From: an uncultured delta proteobacterium
GTDB taxonomy: Bacteria; Desulfobacterota; Desulfovibrionia; Desulfovibrionales; Desulfovibrionaceae
Assembly: GCA_900079685.1 (NCBI GenBank)
Contig: LT599018.1
Coordinates: forward strand, 2,473,625-2,537,624
DNA: 64,000 nt
Direction: 5' to 3'
The notes under the pieces: model-generated
The model's input: only the letters and a program-made list of their open reading frames with translations
What the model was told of the DNA's origin: nothing
The model's database searches: none
Translations under genes and position numbers: made by a program
Part shown: piece by piece, positions 7,921-16,384 of the stretch
Numbering within the stretch: position 1 is the stretch's first letter
Layout of the letters: each line of letters begins with the position of its first letter

Positions 7921-8339
7921 AAGACGCGAAACGCGCCGACAGGGGAAAACTCCTGTCCCGCAAGGGGCGGCGGTTCTTTTGCACAAGGCCGCGCCCAGGG
8001 AATGACCCGATAACCGGGGCACTGTAAGCCAACTATCGGGAAAAAGCTATCAATGCGGCATGTGTTTTTACTTTTTTAATATACTGATATTGCATACTTT
8101 TTAACGTTGACAAGAACGATTGCCAGTATTGGCGCGGCCTTAGCCGGATCGTTTTTTTGTCCCGAGCCGCGTCCGCGGGTGCGGTTGCACAGACTGCGCA
8201 ATATGTGCAATTGTTTGCACTTATTTGGCTAATCAAAATAAATTCACTAATTTTTTCAGTGTGTTTTAATTTGGTACGCCCTTTGCTTTTATCCCGGCAG
8301 CCCATGCGGTTGTGCATGGCACATCCTAAGGAGACGACG
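7921..8339. other. Intergenic region between nrdJ and the ZraP-like gene
   Basis: This divergent 419-bp gap must hold promoters for both genes. There is a small GC hairpin group at 7935-7975 (ACAGGGGAAAACTCCTGT) and an AT-rich stretch at 8065-8110 and 8215-8275. I see no gene and no site I can name with confidence. Confidence 0.5.
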
Positions 8340-8825
8340 ATGAAAAAGCATACCAAAGTTTTCTATGCGGCCCTTCTGGCGGCTCTTGTCATGACAATGC
8401 CGCTCGCCGCCCAGGCCCGCCCCGGCGGGCACGGCCCCGGTCCCGATGGTCCCGGCGGCTGGTGCCAGACCCTGCCGCAGGAACAGCGCGACGCCGTGTG
8501 GAAACTGATGCAGGAACACCGCGCCAAAATGCAGCCGATCCGCGATCAGCTGTGGATCAAGTCCCGCACGTTGGATGCGCTTTCCGGCAACTCCAAGGTC
8601 GAGCCCAAGGATATTGAAAAGATGGTGAATGAAATGGCCGCCCTGCGGACTCAACTGCGCGAAGAACACAAAGCGTTTGCCGACCGCGTGAAAAAGGAAA
8701 CCGGCGTTGATCTGCCCGGGGCCGGATGCGGCATGGGCATGGGCGGCGGTTACGGCCGCCACGGCGGTGGTGACGGACCCCGAGGCGGCCATGGCGGCGG
8801 CCATTACGGCGGTATGAACCGCTGA
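8340..8825 (+). CDS. ZraP/Spy-like periplasmic metal- or stress-response protein
   Basis: The 161-residue protein has a clear signal peptide (MKKHTKVFYAALLAALVM, cleavage near AQA at ~25-27). A helical core with QEQRDAVWKLMQEHRAKMQPIR follows, and the tail is rich in Gly and His (residues ~125-160). The layout matches zinc-resistance-associated protein ZraP and the CpxP/Spy group, which are periplasmic chaperones or metal binders. TAAGGAG lies 7 bases before the ATG at 8340; the longer open frame upstream is not supported. No two-component pair is next to it. The His/Gly-rich tail suggests metal binding but this is inference. Confidence 0.75.
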   Translation: MKKHTKVFYAALLAALVMTMPLAAQARPGGHGPGPDGPGGWCQTLPQEQRDAVWKLMQEHRAKMQPIRDQLWIKSRTLDALSGNSKVEPKDIEKMVNEMAALRTQLREEHKAFADRVKKETGVDLPGAGCGMGMGGGYGRHGGGDGPRGGHGGGHYGGMNR

Positions 8826-8970
8826 TGCGGCGCACGGTTGCCGGTGTGCTTCCTCCCGGCGACCCCTATTTCCCTCCTGTCGGGGAGCCGGAGGTTTTGC
8901 CCATGACACCGTTCCCGCCGGAGACACGGGAACACGCAAAATTTCCTCCTCCTCCTCACACCCTCTAACC

Positions 8971-9003
8971 CGCGGACGCCCTTTGCCCATTGGGGCGTCC
9001 GCG
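8971..9003. terminator. GC hairpin after ZraP-like gene
   Basis: CGCGGACGCC pairs with GGCGTCCGCG across a 13-base loop. There is no T-run, so its role as a terminator is uncertain. The rest of 8826-9136 shows no gene. Confidence 0.45.
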
Positions 9004-9073
9004 CTCCGCATAAACTTTGACTGATTTTCGGTATACTTTTCACTCAAAACAGGAATGTTTTGTCCACATACAG

Positions 9074-9105
9074 AAAGGACCAGGTGCAAAATGACCGGGT
9101 CCTTT
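9074..9105. terminator. Bidirectional terminator between convergent genes
   Basis: AAAGGACC pairs with GGTCCTTT around a 16-base loop. It sits 32 bases past the rfaE1 stop and downstream of the ZraP-like gene, with short T-runs on both strands. Confidence 0.5.
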
Positions 9106-9136
9106 CATCTATTATTAGGGATGGCGCTTTCGGCGC

Positions 9137-10162
9137 TTACCACCGGCTGATAACCGGTTCGGGCGCGGCCGCGAGAAGCGCTTGCAGCGCCGCCGGGGCG
9201 ACCGTGCTTGCGCCCACGTCCGCCACCACCATGCCGGCGGCGTAGTTGGCGAGGATGCAGGCTTCGAGCAGGTCCACGCCGGCGGCAAGGCACAGGGCCA
9301 GCGTTCCCATCACCGTGTCGCCCGCGCCGGTGACGTCGAACACTTTGCGCGCGGCGGTCGGGATGTGCCAGACTTCGTCCTGGGACATAAAGAGCGCCAT
9401 GCCCTTGGCGCCGAGTGTCGTGAGCAGATGTTCGCTGTCCAGGTTTTTCAGGATGGCTTTCCCGGCGGCCAGGATTTCCTCCCGGCTGTTCGCGGGCATG
9501 CCGGATGCTTCGCCGGTTTCCTTGGTGTTGGGCGTCAGGATATACGCGCCCTGGTAGAGCGGGTAATTGGGCGTTTTTGGGTCCACGAGGATGCGCGGTT
9601 TGGACGCGGATGCGTCGCGCAGCGCGAAGATGCCCTGCATCAGCTCGCTGCTGACCACGCCTTTGCCGTAATCCGAGATGACCAGCACGGAATAGTCGTC
9701 GATCACCGTTTTCACGGCGTCGAGGATACGGGCGGTTTCCTCGGGCAGCAGGGGGGAGCTGTCTTCGTGGTCTATCCGGAGCATCTGCTGGTTGCGGGCG
9801 ATAACGCGGGTTTTCAGGGTTGTCGGCCGCGTGCGCAGCGTAATGGTCGAGGACGCGACGCCTTCCTTGTCCAGGATCTCCCGCAGGACATCCCCCTTGG
9901 CGTCCGTTCCGCAAACGCTGACAAGGCGGGCCTTGCCGCCGAGGGTCGCGATGTTGCGGGCCACGTTCCCGGCCCCGCCGAGCAGCAGGCGGCTTTCCGC
10001 CACCTTCACGATCGGGATGGGCGCTTCCGGCGAGATGCGTTCGGCGTCTCCCTCCAGGTATTCATCGAGCATAATGTCGCCCACCAGCAGGACGCCGTGT
10101 CCGGCCAGGGAACCCACGGTGGCGGCAAGGGCCGCCCGGTCAAAGGTATACGCGCCTGCCAT
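9137..10162 (-). CDS. rfaE1: D-glycero-D-manno-heptose-7-phosphate kinase
   Basis: This PfkB/ribokinase-family enzyme phosphorylates heptose-7-phosphate in ADP-heptose synthesis for LPS core. The 341-residue protein has the N-terminal GDIMLDEYLEG...ISPEAPIP signature, LLGGAGNVARNIATLG near residue 62, and the C-terminal anion-hole motif DVTGAGDTVMGTL. It corresponds to the kinase half of HldE only; no nucleotidyltransferase half is attached, as in split RfaE1 systems. I use the ATG at 10162, four bases after the parB stop, so it is probably co-transcribed with parAB. The longer open frame upstream mirrors parB. Confidence 0.9.
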   Translation of the reverse strand: MAGAYTFDRAALAATVGSLAGHGVLLVGDIMLDEYLEGDAERISPEAPIPIVKVAESRLLLGGAGNVARNIATLGGKARLVSVCGTDAKGDVLREILDKEGVASSTITLRTRPTTLKTRVIARNQQMLRIDHEDSSPLLPEETARILDAVKTVIDDYSVLVISDYGKGVVSSELMQGIFALRDASASKPRILVDPKTPNYPLYQGAYILTPNTKETGEASGMPANSREEILAAGKAILKNLDSEHLLTTLGAKGMALFMSQDEVWHIPTAARKVFDVTGAGDTVMGTLALCLAAGVDLLEACILANYAAGMVVADVGASTVAPAALQALLAAAPEPVISRW

Positions 10163-10166
10163 CAGT

Positions 10167-11120
10167 TCATTCTCCCAGCCCGAGTTTTTCCAGGAGCGTA
10201 TCCAATTCTTCCCTGGATCCGTATTTGAGGCTGATGGTGCCTTTGGTTTCCCTGCCCTTGATGGATACGGGCAAGGCCAGCGCCTGAGCAAGTTTTTCCT
10301 GCAGGGCCGCAAGGGCCGCGTCCGGTTCCGGCTTGGCGGCGTGCCTCGCAGCTGGTTGTTTGACGTCAGCGGTTATATCGGCGGGCAGCGCCCCGGTTTC
10401 CTTCCAGAGCGCGGCAATGCTTTCCGCCTCGCGCACGGTGCAATGCTTTGCCGTCATATAATGGCGGAACAGTTCCTGGCTTTGCGGATCGGTCACCACC
10501 AGCAGGGCGCGGGCGTGCCCGGCGCTTATCCTGCCTTCCATCAGGTCCGCGCGGGCCGCTTCGGGCAGCGCCAGGAGCCGGAGCGTATTGGCAATGGCGG
10601 ACCGGCTCTTGCCGAGCCTCGCGGCCAGATCTTCCTGGCTCAGGCCGAACTCGTCTTTCAGCTGTTGCAGGCCGAGGGCTTCCTCCATGGGGGTCAGGTC
10701 CTCGCGCTGGAGGTTTTCCATCAGGGCGACGATCAGCACTTCCTGGTCGTTCATTTCCCGGACGACCACCGGCACCGTGGCAAGTCCCGCTTTTTGCGCC
10801 GCCCTCCAGCGGCGTTCGCCGGCGACGATTTCATAAGTGTTCTGGGTCCCGTCCCTGGATTTCGTCAACGGGCGCACGAGTATGGGCTGCAAAATCCCTT
10901 GCGCCTTGACGGATGCGGTCAGTTCCTCCATCTGCTGCTCGGAAAAATACCGCCGGGGTTGCTGCGGGTTCGGCGCGAGCGCCGAGAGTTTGACCTTCAG
11001 GGGGTCCGTACCGCCTTGCGCGGTACCGGCGGGCGCGACAGCCGCCATTGGCGCGGCGTCCGCAGTGCTGCCGAAAAGGGCGTCCAGGCCTCTGCCGAGT
11101 CCTCGTGAACCTGCGCTCAT
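10167..11120 (-). CDS. parB: Chromosome partitioning protein ParB
   Basis: ParB binds parS sites, spreads along DNA as a CTP-dependent clamp and is moved by ParA. The 317-residue protein begins with the typical LGRGLDALFG, has the ParB core PNPQQPRRYF near residue 51 and the CTP-binding GERRWRAAQKAG near residue 100, then a helix-turn-helix region (LSQEDLAARLGKSRSAIANT). AAGGAG precedes the ATG at 11120. It follows parA by 91 bases, and two perfect parS sites lie upstream of parA. Confidence 0.96.
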   Translation of the reverse strand: MSAGSRGLGRGLDALFGSTADAAPMAAVAPAGTAQGGTDPLKVKLSALAPNPQQPRRYFSEQQMEELTASVKAQGILQPILVRPLTKSRDGTQNTYEIVAGERRWRAAQKAGLATVPVVVREMNDQEVLIVALMENLQREDLTPMEEALGLQQLKDEFGLSQEDLAARLGKSRSAIANTLRLLALPEAARADLMEGRISAGHARALLVVTDPQSQELFRHYMTAKHCTVREAESIAALWKETGALPADITADVKQPAARHAAKPEPDAALAALQEKLAQALALPVSIKGRETKGTISLKYGSREELDTLLEKLGLGE

Positions 11121-11211
11121 ACGTGCTCCTTATATGCTCGCGCCCGCCGCCTTCCCGCTGCCGCGCCGGTTCCCCGGCAGCGCGCGGGGAGTGCGCGTGG
11201 GCGCCGCTTCG

Positions 11212-12000
11212 TTAATCGGCCCCGTCTTCCTTGCGCGGTTTGCGCAGGACGACTTCTTTGGCAAGAGCGAGGTAGGATTCCGCGCCCTTGGATTTGATAT
11301 CATAGTGGATGATGGATTTCCCGTGGCTCGGCGCTTCGGAAAGGCGTACGTTCCGGGGGATGACCGTTTCCAGCAGATTGTCCGAAAAGGCCTTGCGGAC
11401 CTCGTTCTTGACCTGCCGGGCGAGTTTGTTGCGGACGTCGTACATGGTCAGCGCAACGCCGAGCAGTACCAGCCCGGGATTTAACCGCTTTTTAACCAGA
11501 TCGAAAGTCTGCAAAAGTTTGACGATCCCTTCCAGGGCGAAATACTCGCACTGCAAGGGCACGAGCAGCTCCTTGGCCGCGCACAGGGCGTTGAGGGTCA
11601 GCAAGCCCAGGGAGGGCGGGCAATCAAGGATGATGTACTCGTACTCGCTCTCAAGGGACTTTAGGAGGTCGCTGAGGAAGTATTCCCGGCCGATTTTATC
11701 CACCAACTCAAGCTCAACGGCCACGAGATCCGTTGTGGAGGGCAACACAGAGAGAAAAGGCGTGTTGTGCACCGTGCGGATGGTGCTTTTGGCGATGCCG
11801 GGGTTGAAAAATGCCGTGTAGAGGTTTTCGCTGTCCGGCAGGAGGTCAAGCCCCAGGCCGCTGGTTGCGTTTGCCTGAGGGTCGCAATCCACCAGAAGGA
11901 CTTTTTTTTCCATAACGGAAAGCGCTGCCGCAAGATTTATGGAAGTGGTGGTTTTACCCACGCCGCCCTTTTGGTTTGCTACCACGATAACTCGTGCCAC
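11212..12000 (-). CDS. parA: Chromosome partitioning ATPase ParA (Soj)
   Basis: ParA is the Walker-type ATPase that segregates ParB-parS complexes. The 262-residue protein starts MARVIVVANQKGGVGKTTTS, with the deviant Walker A KGGVGKTT at residues 11-18, DCDPQANAT near residue 40, and ILDCPPSLG near residue 120. The start codon is GTG at 12000 with GAGG 6 bases upstream. A perfect parS lies 27 bases upstream of the start, so ParB binding there may repress the operon. Confidence 0.96.
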   Translation of the reverse strand: MARVIVVANQKGGVGKTTTSINLAAALSVMEKKVLLVDCDPQANATSGLGLDLLPDSENLYTAFFNPGIAKSTIRTVHNTPFLSVLPSTTDLVAVELELVDKIGREYFLSDLLKSLESEYEYIILDCPPSLGLLTLNALCAAKELLVPLQCEYFALEGIVKLLQTFDLVKKRLNPGLVLLGVALTMYDVRNKLARQVKNEVRKAFSDNLLETVIPRNVRLSEAPSHGKSIIHYDIKSKGAESYLALAKEVVLRKPRKEDGAD

Positions 12001-12026
12001 GGCTACCTCACTTGATGGTTCAAAAT

Positions 12027-12042
12027 TGTTTCACGTGAAACA
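12027..12042. promoter_or_regulatory. parS: parS site 1
   Basis: TGTTTCACGTGAAACA is a perfect 16-bp palindrome and matches the bacterial parS consensus exactly. It is 27 bases upstream of parA. Confidence 0.95.
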
Positions 12043-12834
12043 GGCAACTCGTTTTCCATACGGCACCCCGAAGACCGGCGTCAACTGAATTCAAAAAATT
12101 AGCAGGAAAAAGTGTGTTTTCATTTTTTTGGTTCGAATTTTTGGAAGATGCTGCGGAGCTATTTTTACCAGTGCGCGGGGCAAGTCATCTATCGTCTGAG
12201 GAAGAAATGTTTCACGTGAAACATCCATGGAGAACGAAGTCCCTTGGATATCCGGGGGAAGCTTCCGGTTCGGTGAGGGTATGGTCGAAAGGTGCATGCG
12301 TCGAATACGTGTGCGGGGATCCTCGGCATGGATTACGGAGAGCCATGAGGAAGTAGCCTTTGTCTTGTCGGGAAGGGTGAGGGAGGCAAGGCCGTCCGTA
12401 AAAAAGAGGCCGGTTTGTTGCGAGTGCGGGCATAGAAAGCAGGTAAACGAAGGCTGGGGTAAAAAGCTTCTGTGCGGGAAAAAGAGCGCTCCTGGAGAGG
12501 CAGGGGGGGGGCTGGCGACGCCGGCAGAGCAAGGGGGGCAGATATGGCAGAGGGCATCAAAAGGCGGCGGATCAAGGAGCGGCTGCGTGCCAGGGGAGAG
12601 GGCGTCTCCGGCATAGTAGGCGCGTTGCCGGGCGTTGACAGGGCGCATGCGACTCCGGAATGTTACCTGGGGCTACAGAGGGAGGGGCCGAGAAGGGGCG
12701 TACGGGAGTATCGTCTGAAAACACATGCGGCCAGGCGGAAGTCCGGATAATCGTTTGCCGGGGCGGATGGGTTTTGATACAGTACGCGGCAAGCGCCGGA
12801 AGGACTGGGTCTGCCCTCCGGCAAGGAGAAACGA
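12043..12834. other. Intergenic centromere region, no gene seen
   Basis: This ~790-bp gap between divergent parA and coaBC contains the second parS. Several short open frames exist, but they have unusual composition and no recognisable protein features. I looked for DnaA boxes and found none that are convincing, so I do not call an origin here. Confidence 0.6.
12208..12223. promoter_or_regulatory. parS: parS site 2
   Basis: This is a second perfect TGTTTCACGTGAAACA, 165 bases from the first, in the same intergenic region. Confidence 0.95.
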
Positions 12835-14079
12835 ATGGACGGACATCTTGCGTTTACCCGGTTTGCCGGCAAGCGTCTTCACCTCGGAATAAGCGGATCA
12901 GTCGCCGGATATAAATCGTTGGATCTTCTGCGCCAGTGGAAAGATGCGGGCATTGACATCGGGGCTACCCTGACCGAATCCGCCCGGCAGTTTCTTTCGC
13001 CGCTCTTGTTTGAAGCGCTGGGCGCGTCGCCTGTTTTTGACGCCATGTACGCGGACAAGGGCACAACCGGGCATTTTGACGATATTTTCCCGCACTTGCA
13101 GCCCGGCGCGTCGTCGCACGCGTTCGCGATCGTGGCCGCCAGCGCCACAACCCTTGCCCGGATCGCCCACGGCCTGGGGGATGAAATCCTCTCCTGCCAG
13201 GCGCTGGCGTATCCCGGCCCCCTGGTGCTGGCCCCGGCCATGAACCCGCGCATGTGGGCCAACCCCGCCACCCAGGAAAACTGGGCGACCTTGCGCCGCC
13301 GTGGCCATATTCTGGTGGAACCGGCCTGCGGCCGCGTGGCCTGCCTGGAAGAGGGCGGCGGGCGGCTCGCGGATTCCCGCGAAATTTACCTCGCCGTCCT
13401 GAAGGCGCTTTCCCCGCAGGATTTCGCGGGGAAAAAGGTCATGCTCACCATGGGGCCGACCCGCGAGTTCTGGGACGGCATCCGGTTCTGGAGCAACCCT
13501 TCCACCGGGACCATGGGCGCCGCCGTGGCCGTTGCCGCTTACTTGCGGGGCGCGGAGGTCCACGCCGTCAGCGGCCCGACCGGCAACCCGGATACCCCCT
13601 GGATGCCCGCCGCCGTCACCCGGCACAACGTCGTTTCCGCCAAAGACATGTTCGCGGCGGCCTCGGATTTATGGCCGGGCATGGATGCCGGGGTGTTCAC
13701 CGCGGCGGTCGCGGACTTTTCCCCCATCCCCATCGGGCCGGAAAAATTCAAGAAAGACGGCGCGAAAGACGGATTTTCCGTCACCTACACGCCGAACCCG
13801 GATATTTTGCAGACGCTCGCCGCATCCAAGAAGCCGCACCAGCGCGTGGTCGCCTTTGCGGCGGAAACGTCCAATGTGCGGGAATCCGCCCTGCAAAAGC
13901 TGGAACGGAAAAACGCGGACATGATCGTGGCCAACACGGTCAATGTGGCGGATTCCGGCTTCGGCGGCGGCCCGAACACCGGGTTTGTGGCGGACCGCAA
14001 GGGCGGGCAGGAACTCTGGCCCGCCATGAGCAAGGCCGACATGGCCTGGAGGATACTGGATTGGCTGTCACGCCTGTAA
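12835..14079 (+). CDS. coaBC: Phosphopantothenoylcysteine synthetase/decarboxylase
   Basis: This bifunctional enzyme of coenzyme A synthesis joins cysteine to 4'-phosphopantothenate and decarboxylates the product. The 414-residue protein has an N-terminal flavoprotein decarboxylase domain (GISGSVAGYKSLDLLR, ...APAMNPRMW near residue 140) and a C-terminal CTP-dependent synthetase domain from ~200 (VMLTMGPTREFWDGIRFWSN, then SVTYTPNPDIL and VAFAAETS). AAGGAG lies 7 bases before the ATG at 12835. The end overlaps the next start. Confidence 0.95.
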   Translation: MDGHLAFTRFAGKRLHLGISGSVAGYKSLDLLRQWKDAGIDIGATLTESARQFLSPLLFEALGASPVFDAMYADKGTTGHFDDIFPHLQPGASSHAFAIVAASATTLARIAHGLGDEILSCQALAYPGPLVLAPAMNPRMWANPATQENWATLRRRGHILVEPACGRVACLEEGGGRLADSREIYLAVLKALSPQDFAGKKVMLTMGPTREFWDGIRFWSNPSTGTMGAAVAVAAYLRGAEVHAVSGPTGNPDTPWMPAAVTRHNVVSAKDMFAAASDLWPGMDAGVFTAAVADFSPIPIGPEKFKKDGAKDGFSVTYTPNPDILQTLAASKKPHQRVVAFAAETSNVRESALQKLERKNADMIVANTVNVADSGFGGGPNTGFVADRKGGQELWPAMSKADMAWRILDWLSRL

Positions 14080-14921
14080 GCCTCGGGCCGAGTCTGCGCG
14101 CCTGGTCTTTGGCCGGCGTCACGCATATTTTGTGCGACGGCCCCGTGGACCCGGTCTATCTCGGCGGCGAAGGCGCGGCCCCCGCGCGGACGGCCCCCAG
14201 GCCGCCCTTCCAGCGGCCCGGCCAACCGTCCGGCGCTGTTCCCGGACAGGCGCCGGACGCGGCGCGGGCAGGGCAGGGAATGCCGCCCGCCGCGCCCGCA
14301 AAAGATATTTCAGGGGAAGCTTCCCCTGGAGTAAAAAGCACAGCCGGGGAACGGCCATCCGCCGGACCCGAGGCGGCCCGCGCGCCGCGGGTCCCAGCCG
14401 GAACCGCGCTGGCGTTTGCCCCGGCAACAGGCGCTCCCGACGACCCGGCAGCCTGGCCGGACCCCTGGAAAGGCTGGTTCGCCAGGATAACGCCCGCGCC
14501 GGTTTTATGGACCTATCACGAACTGGGCGCGGATCTCACCGGCATTGGCCGTTCGGCGGAACGGAGCGCTTTTTTCAAAAATCTTATCGGTGAACTCGGC
14601 CTGCCCAAAGGCAGCAGCGTTTTCTGGCCGAGCGCCATGCCCGTTGCCGAAGGCGGGGAAGACGCCGCGCTGCAACCGCACCCGGCTGTTTTTTCCGCCG
14701 GGCTTGCCAGGCTGAGGCCGCAAGTCGTTATCGTGTTCGGCGAAGCGGCTATGGCGGATATGGGACTGGCGGGCCGCATCCGGCCCTTCCGCCAGGAAAT
14801 GGTGGAGGGCAAACTGCTGCTCTGCTTGCCGGAAATCGGCGCCTTGCTGCAAAACCAGGGGCAGCGCGCCTCTTCCGTTTCGCTGCTGCGGGCGGTGCTC
14901 TTGTCCGTAAGCTATTCCTGA
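14061..14921 (+). CDS. Unknown protein with Pro/Ala-rich linker
   Basis: I do not recognise a named family. I start the 286-residue protein at TTG 14061, inside the coaBC end, because GGAGG lies 8 bases upstream. A short N-terminal part is followed by a low-complexity Pro/Ala/Gly-rich stretch (~residues 35-140). A conserved-looking C-terminal domain (~150-286) follows, with WTYHELGADLTG, FFKNLIGELGLP, SSVFWP and VVIVFGEAA. The last pieces loosely recall the uracil-DNA-glycosylase fold (a strand ending in a G-E/A turn), but this is weak. Overlap with coaBC points to one operon with the epimerase that follows. Confidence 0.65.
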   Translation: MAVTPVSLGPSLRAWSLAGVTHILCDGPVDPVYLGGEGAAPARTAPRPPFQRPGQPSGAVPGQAPDAARAGQGMPPAAPAKDISGEASPGVKSTAGERPSAGPEAARAPRVPAGTALAFAPATGAPDDPAAWPDPWKGWFARITPAPVLWTYHELGADLTGIGRSAERSAFFKNLIGELGLPKGSSVFWPSAMPVAEGGEDAALQPHPAVFSAGLARLRPQVVIVFGEAAMADMGLAGRIRPFRQEMVEGKLLLCLPEIGALLQNQGQRASSVSLLRAVLLSVSYS

Positions 14922-14964
14922 CCGGCAAAAGCGGCCCCGCGCCGCGCAAGCATTGAGAGATCGC

Positions 14965-15972
14965 ATGAAGATTCTTGTCACCGGCGCGGCCGGGTTTATC
15001 GGGTACCGGACGGCGCAGAGTTTGCTGCAAGCAGGCCATACGGTCGTGGGTCTGGACAACCTTTCCTCCTATTACGACGTGGCGTTGAAGCGAAGCCGCC
15101 TTGCGTTGCTCCAGCCCCACGCCGCCTTCAGCTTTTGCGAGCAGGATCTGGCGGATACCGCCGCCGTTGACCGGCTGTTCGCAAGGGAGCGGTTTGACGC
15201 GGTTATCCATCTGGCGGCCCAGGCGGGCGTGCGGTACAGCCTTGAGCGCCCGGAGTCGTACATCCAGTCGAACCTGATCGGGTTTTCCGGCATTCTGGAA
15301 AGCTGCCGCCGCTACCCCGTGGCGCACCTTGTGTACGCCTCCTCCAGTTCCGTCTACGGGTTGAACACCGCGCTCCCCTTCGCGGAAACGGACCGGACGG
15401 ACCACCCCGCCAGCCTCTACGCCGCGACCAAGCGCAGCAACGAGCTGATGGCGCATGCCTACAGCCATCTGTTCGCCGTTCCCGCGACCGGATTGCGGTT
15501 TTTCACGGTCTACGGGCCGTGGGGCAGGCCGGACATGGCGCCATTTCTGTTCACCAAGGCCATTCTTGAGGGCAGACCCATCCGTATTTTCAACAACGGC
15601 CACATGCAGCGCGATTTCACGTATATTGACGACATCGTGGACGGCGTGTGCCGGGTTCTTGAGCGCGTTCCCACTCCGGACCCCGGCTGGAGCGGTGATT
15701 CTCCCCTGCCTAACGCCTCTTCCGCGCCCTTCCGGGTGTACAATATCGGGAACAACCAGAGCGTGCCGCTGGAAGAATTCATCAGCGTGCTGGAAACGGC
15801 TTTGGGTAAAAAGGCCGTACGGGAATACCTGCCCATGCAGCCGGGGGATGTCGTGGCAACCTACGCGGATATAACATCCCTGAACGAGGCCGTGGGGTTT
15901 GCGCCAAAAACGACCATTCAGGAGGGTATTCCCCGGTTCGTGGCCTGGTACAAGGAATATTACGGGGCTTGA
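14965..15972 (+). CDS. NAD-dependent epimerase, UDP-glucuronate 4-epimerase type
   Basis: This extended short-chain dehydrogenase acts on a nucleotide sugar, probably for surface polysaccharide. The 335-residue protein has the NAD motif GAAGFIG at residues 7-13, DNLSSYYDVALKRSRL typical of the UDP-glucuronate epimerase branch, the catalytic SSSVYG...YAATKRSNE, and RFFTVYGPWGRPDMA. The ATG at 14965 is chosen because similarity starts MKILVTG; the upstream TTG at 14953 lies inside the Shine-Dalgarno-like GAGAG. Substrate choice is inferred from motif pattern. Confidence 0.85.
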   Translation: MKILVTGAAGFIGYRTAQSLLQAGHTVVGLDNLSSYYDVALKRSRLALLQPHAAFSFCEQDLADTAAVDRLFARERFDAVIHLAAQAGVRYSLERPESYIQSNLIGFSGILESCRRYPVAHLVYASSSSVYGLNTALPFAETDRTDHPASLYAATKRSNELMAHAYSHLFAVPATGLRFFTVYGPWGRPDMAPFLFTKAILEGRPIRIFNNGHMQRDFTYIDDIVDGVCRVLERVPTPDPGWSGDSPLPNASSAPFRVYNIGNNQSVPLEEFISVLETALGKKAVREYLPMQPGDVVATYADITSLNEAVGFAPKTTIQEGIPRFVAWYKEYYGA

Positions 15973-15990
15973 CTCGACGTGCCTCTCAAA

Positions 15991-16024
15991 ACAAAAAAAC
16001 CGCCATGACGGCGGTTTTCTTGTC
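15991..16024. terminator. Terminator, left copy of a 34-bp duplication
   Basis: AAACCGCC pairs with GGCGGTTT around ATGAC and is flanked by A- and T-runs, so it works on both strands. The same 34 bp recur at 17511-17544 with one mismatch. It lies 18 bases past the epimerase stop codon. Confidence 0.85.
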
Positions 16025-16139
16025 CAGTTTGATGACAAACCCCGCAAAGCCGGGTTTTGTAAAGGCACGCTCGCTCCGGCGTTTAACGGCGGGAATGAAT
16101 CCCGCCTACGCCTACGCGGCGGGCCGCTGCCAAAGAGGA
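16025..16139 (+). repeat. ~131-bp structured repeat, copy B (left part)
   Basis: These 115 bases align without gaps to 49912-50026 (other strand) at about 85% identity by eye. The inner stem GGCGGG/CCCGCC has become GGCGGC/GCCGCC in the other copies, a paired change. The last 17 bases of the unit lie at 17494-17510, split off by the IS element. Confidence 0.85.
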
Positions 16140-16141
16140 AT

Positions 16142-16152
16142 ATGGCCCCGCC
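16142..16152 (+). repeat. IS subterminal inverted repeat
   Basis: ATGGCCCCGCC, a perfect inverted match to 17475-17485. Confidence 0.75.
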
Positions 16153-16384
16153 TTGAGGTCAAGAGCTTTCTTTATCGGAATTCAACGAGTTCGGATGCAA
16201 ACGTATATCCGGCGTCGTAAGCGCCTTTATGGGAATCCGCGCTTTCGGTCCTTATCGACTTTGCGGCATCGTTGTGCCTACTCTTTGGTCAGGTTCTCCG
16301 AAAGCAGGTCCGACCGTTTTTTCCATAATTACTGCTCGTGCACCCTCTGGGGAAATTCACATACCCAAGAAAAATAGTTTTTCT
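16153..16384 (-). ncRNA. Candidate bridge-RNA region of the IS
   Basis: IS110-family elements use a structured bridge RNA to pair element and target DNA. In the IS1111 group it is expected downstream of the transposase gene. This 232-bp non-coding stretch is in that place, whereas the other side has only about 75 bases. I have not folded it; the words ACTTTGC and CTCTTTGGTCA resemble pieces of the target hairpin but prove nothing. Confidence 0.35.

Noticed and set aside
7720-8040. Possible cobalamin riboswitch in the nrdJ leader
   Set aside because: The minus strand has GTGCAAAAG and a GCGGGACAG stretch loosely like parts of a B12 riboswitch, but there is no B12 box and the repeat at 7792-7920 lies between it and the gene.
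12043-12834. Replication origin or small genes by the parS sites
   Set aside because: No convincing DnaA boxes or AT-rich unwinding element, and the short frames lack protein features.
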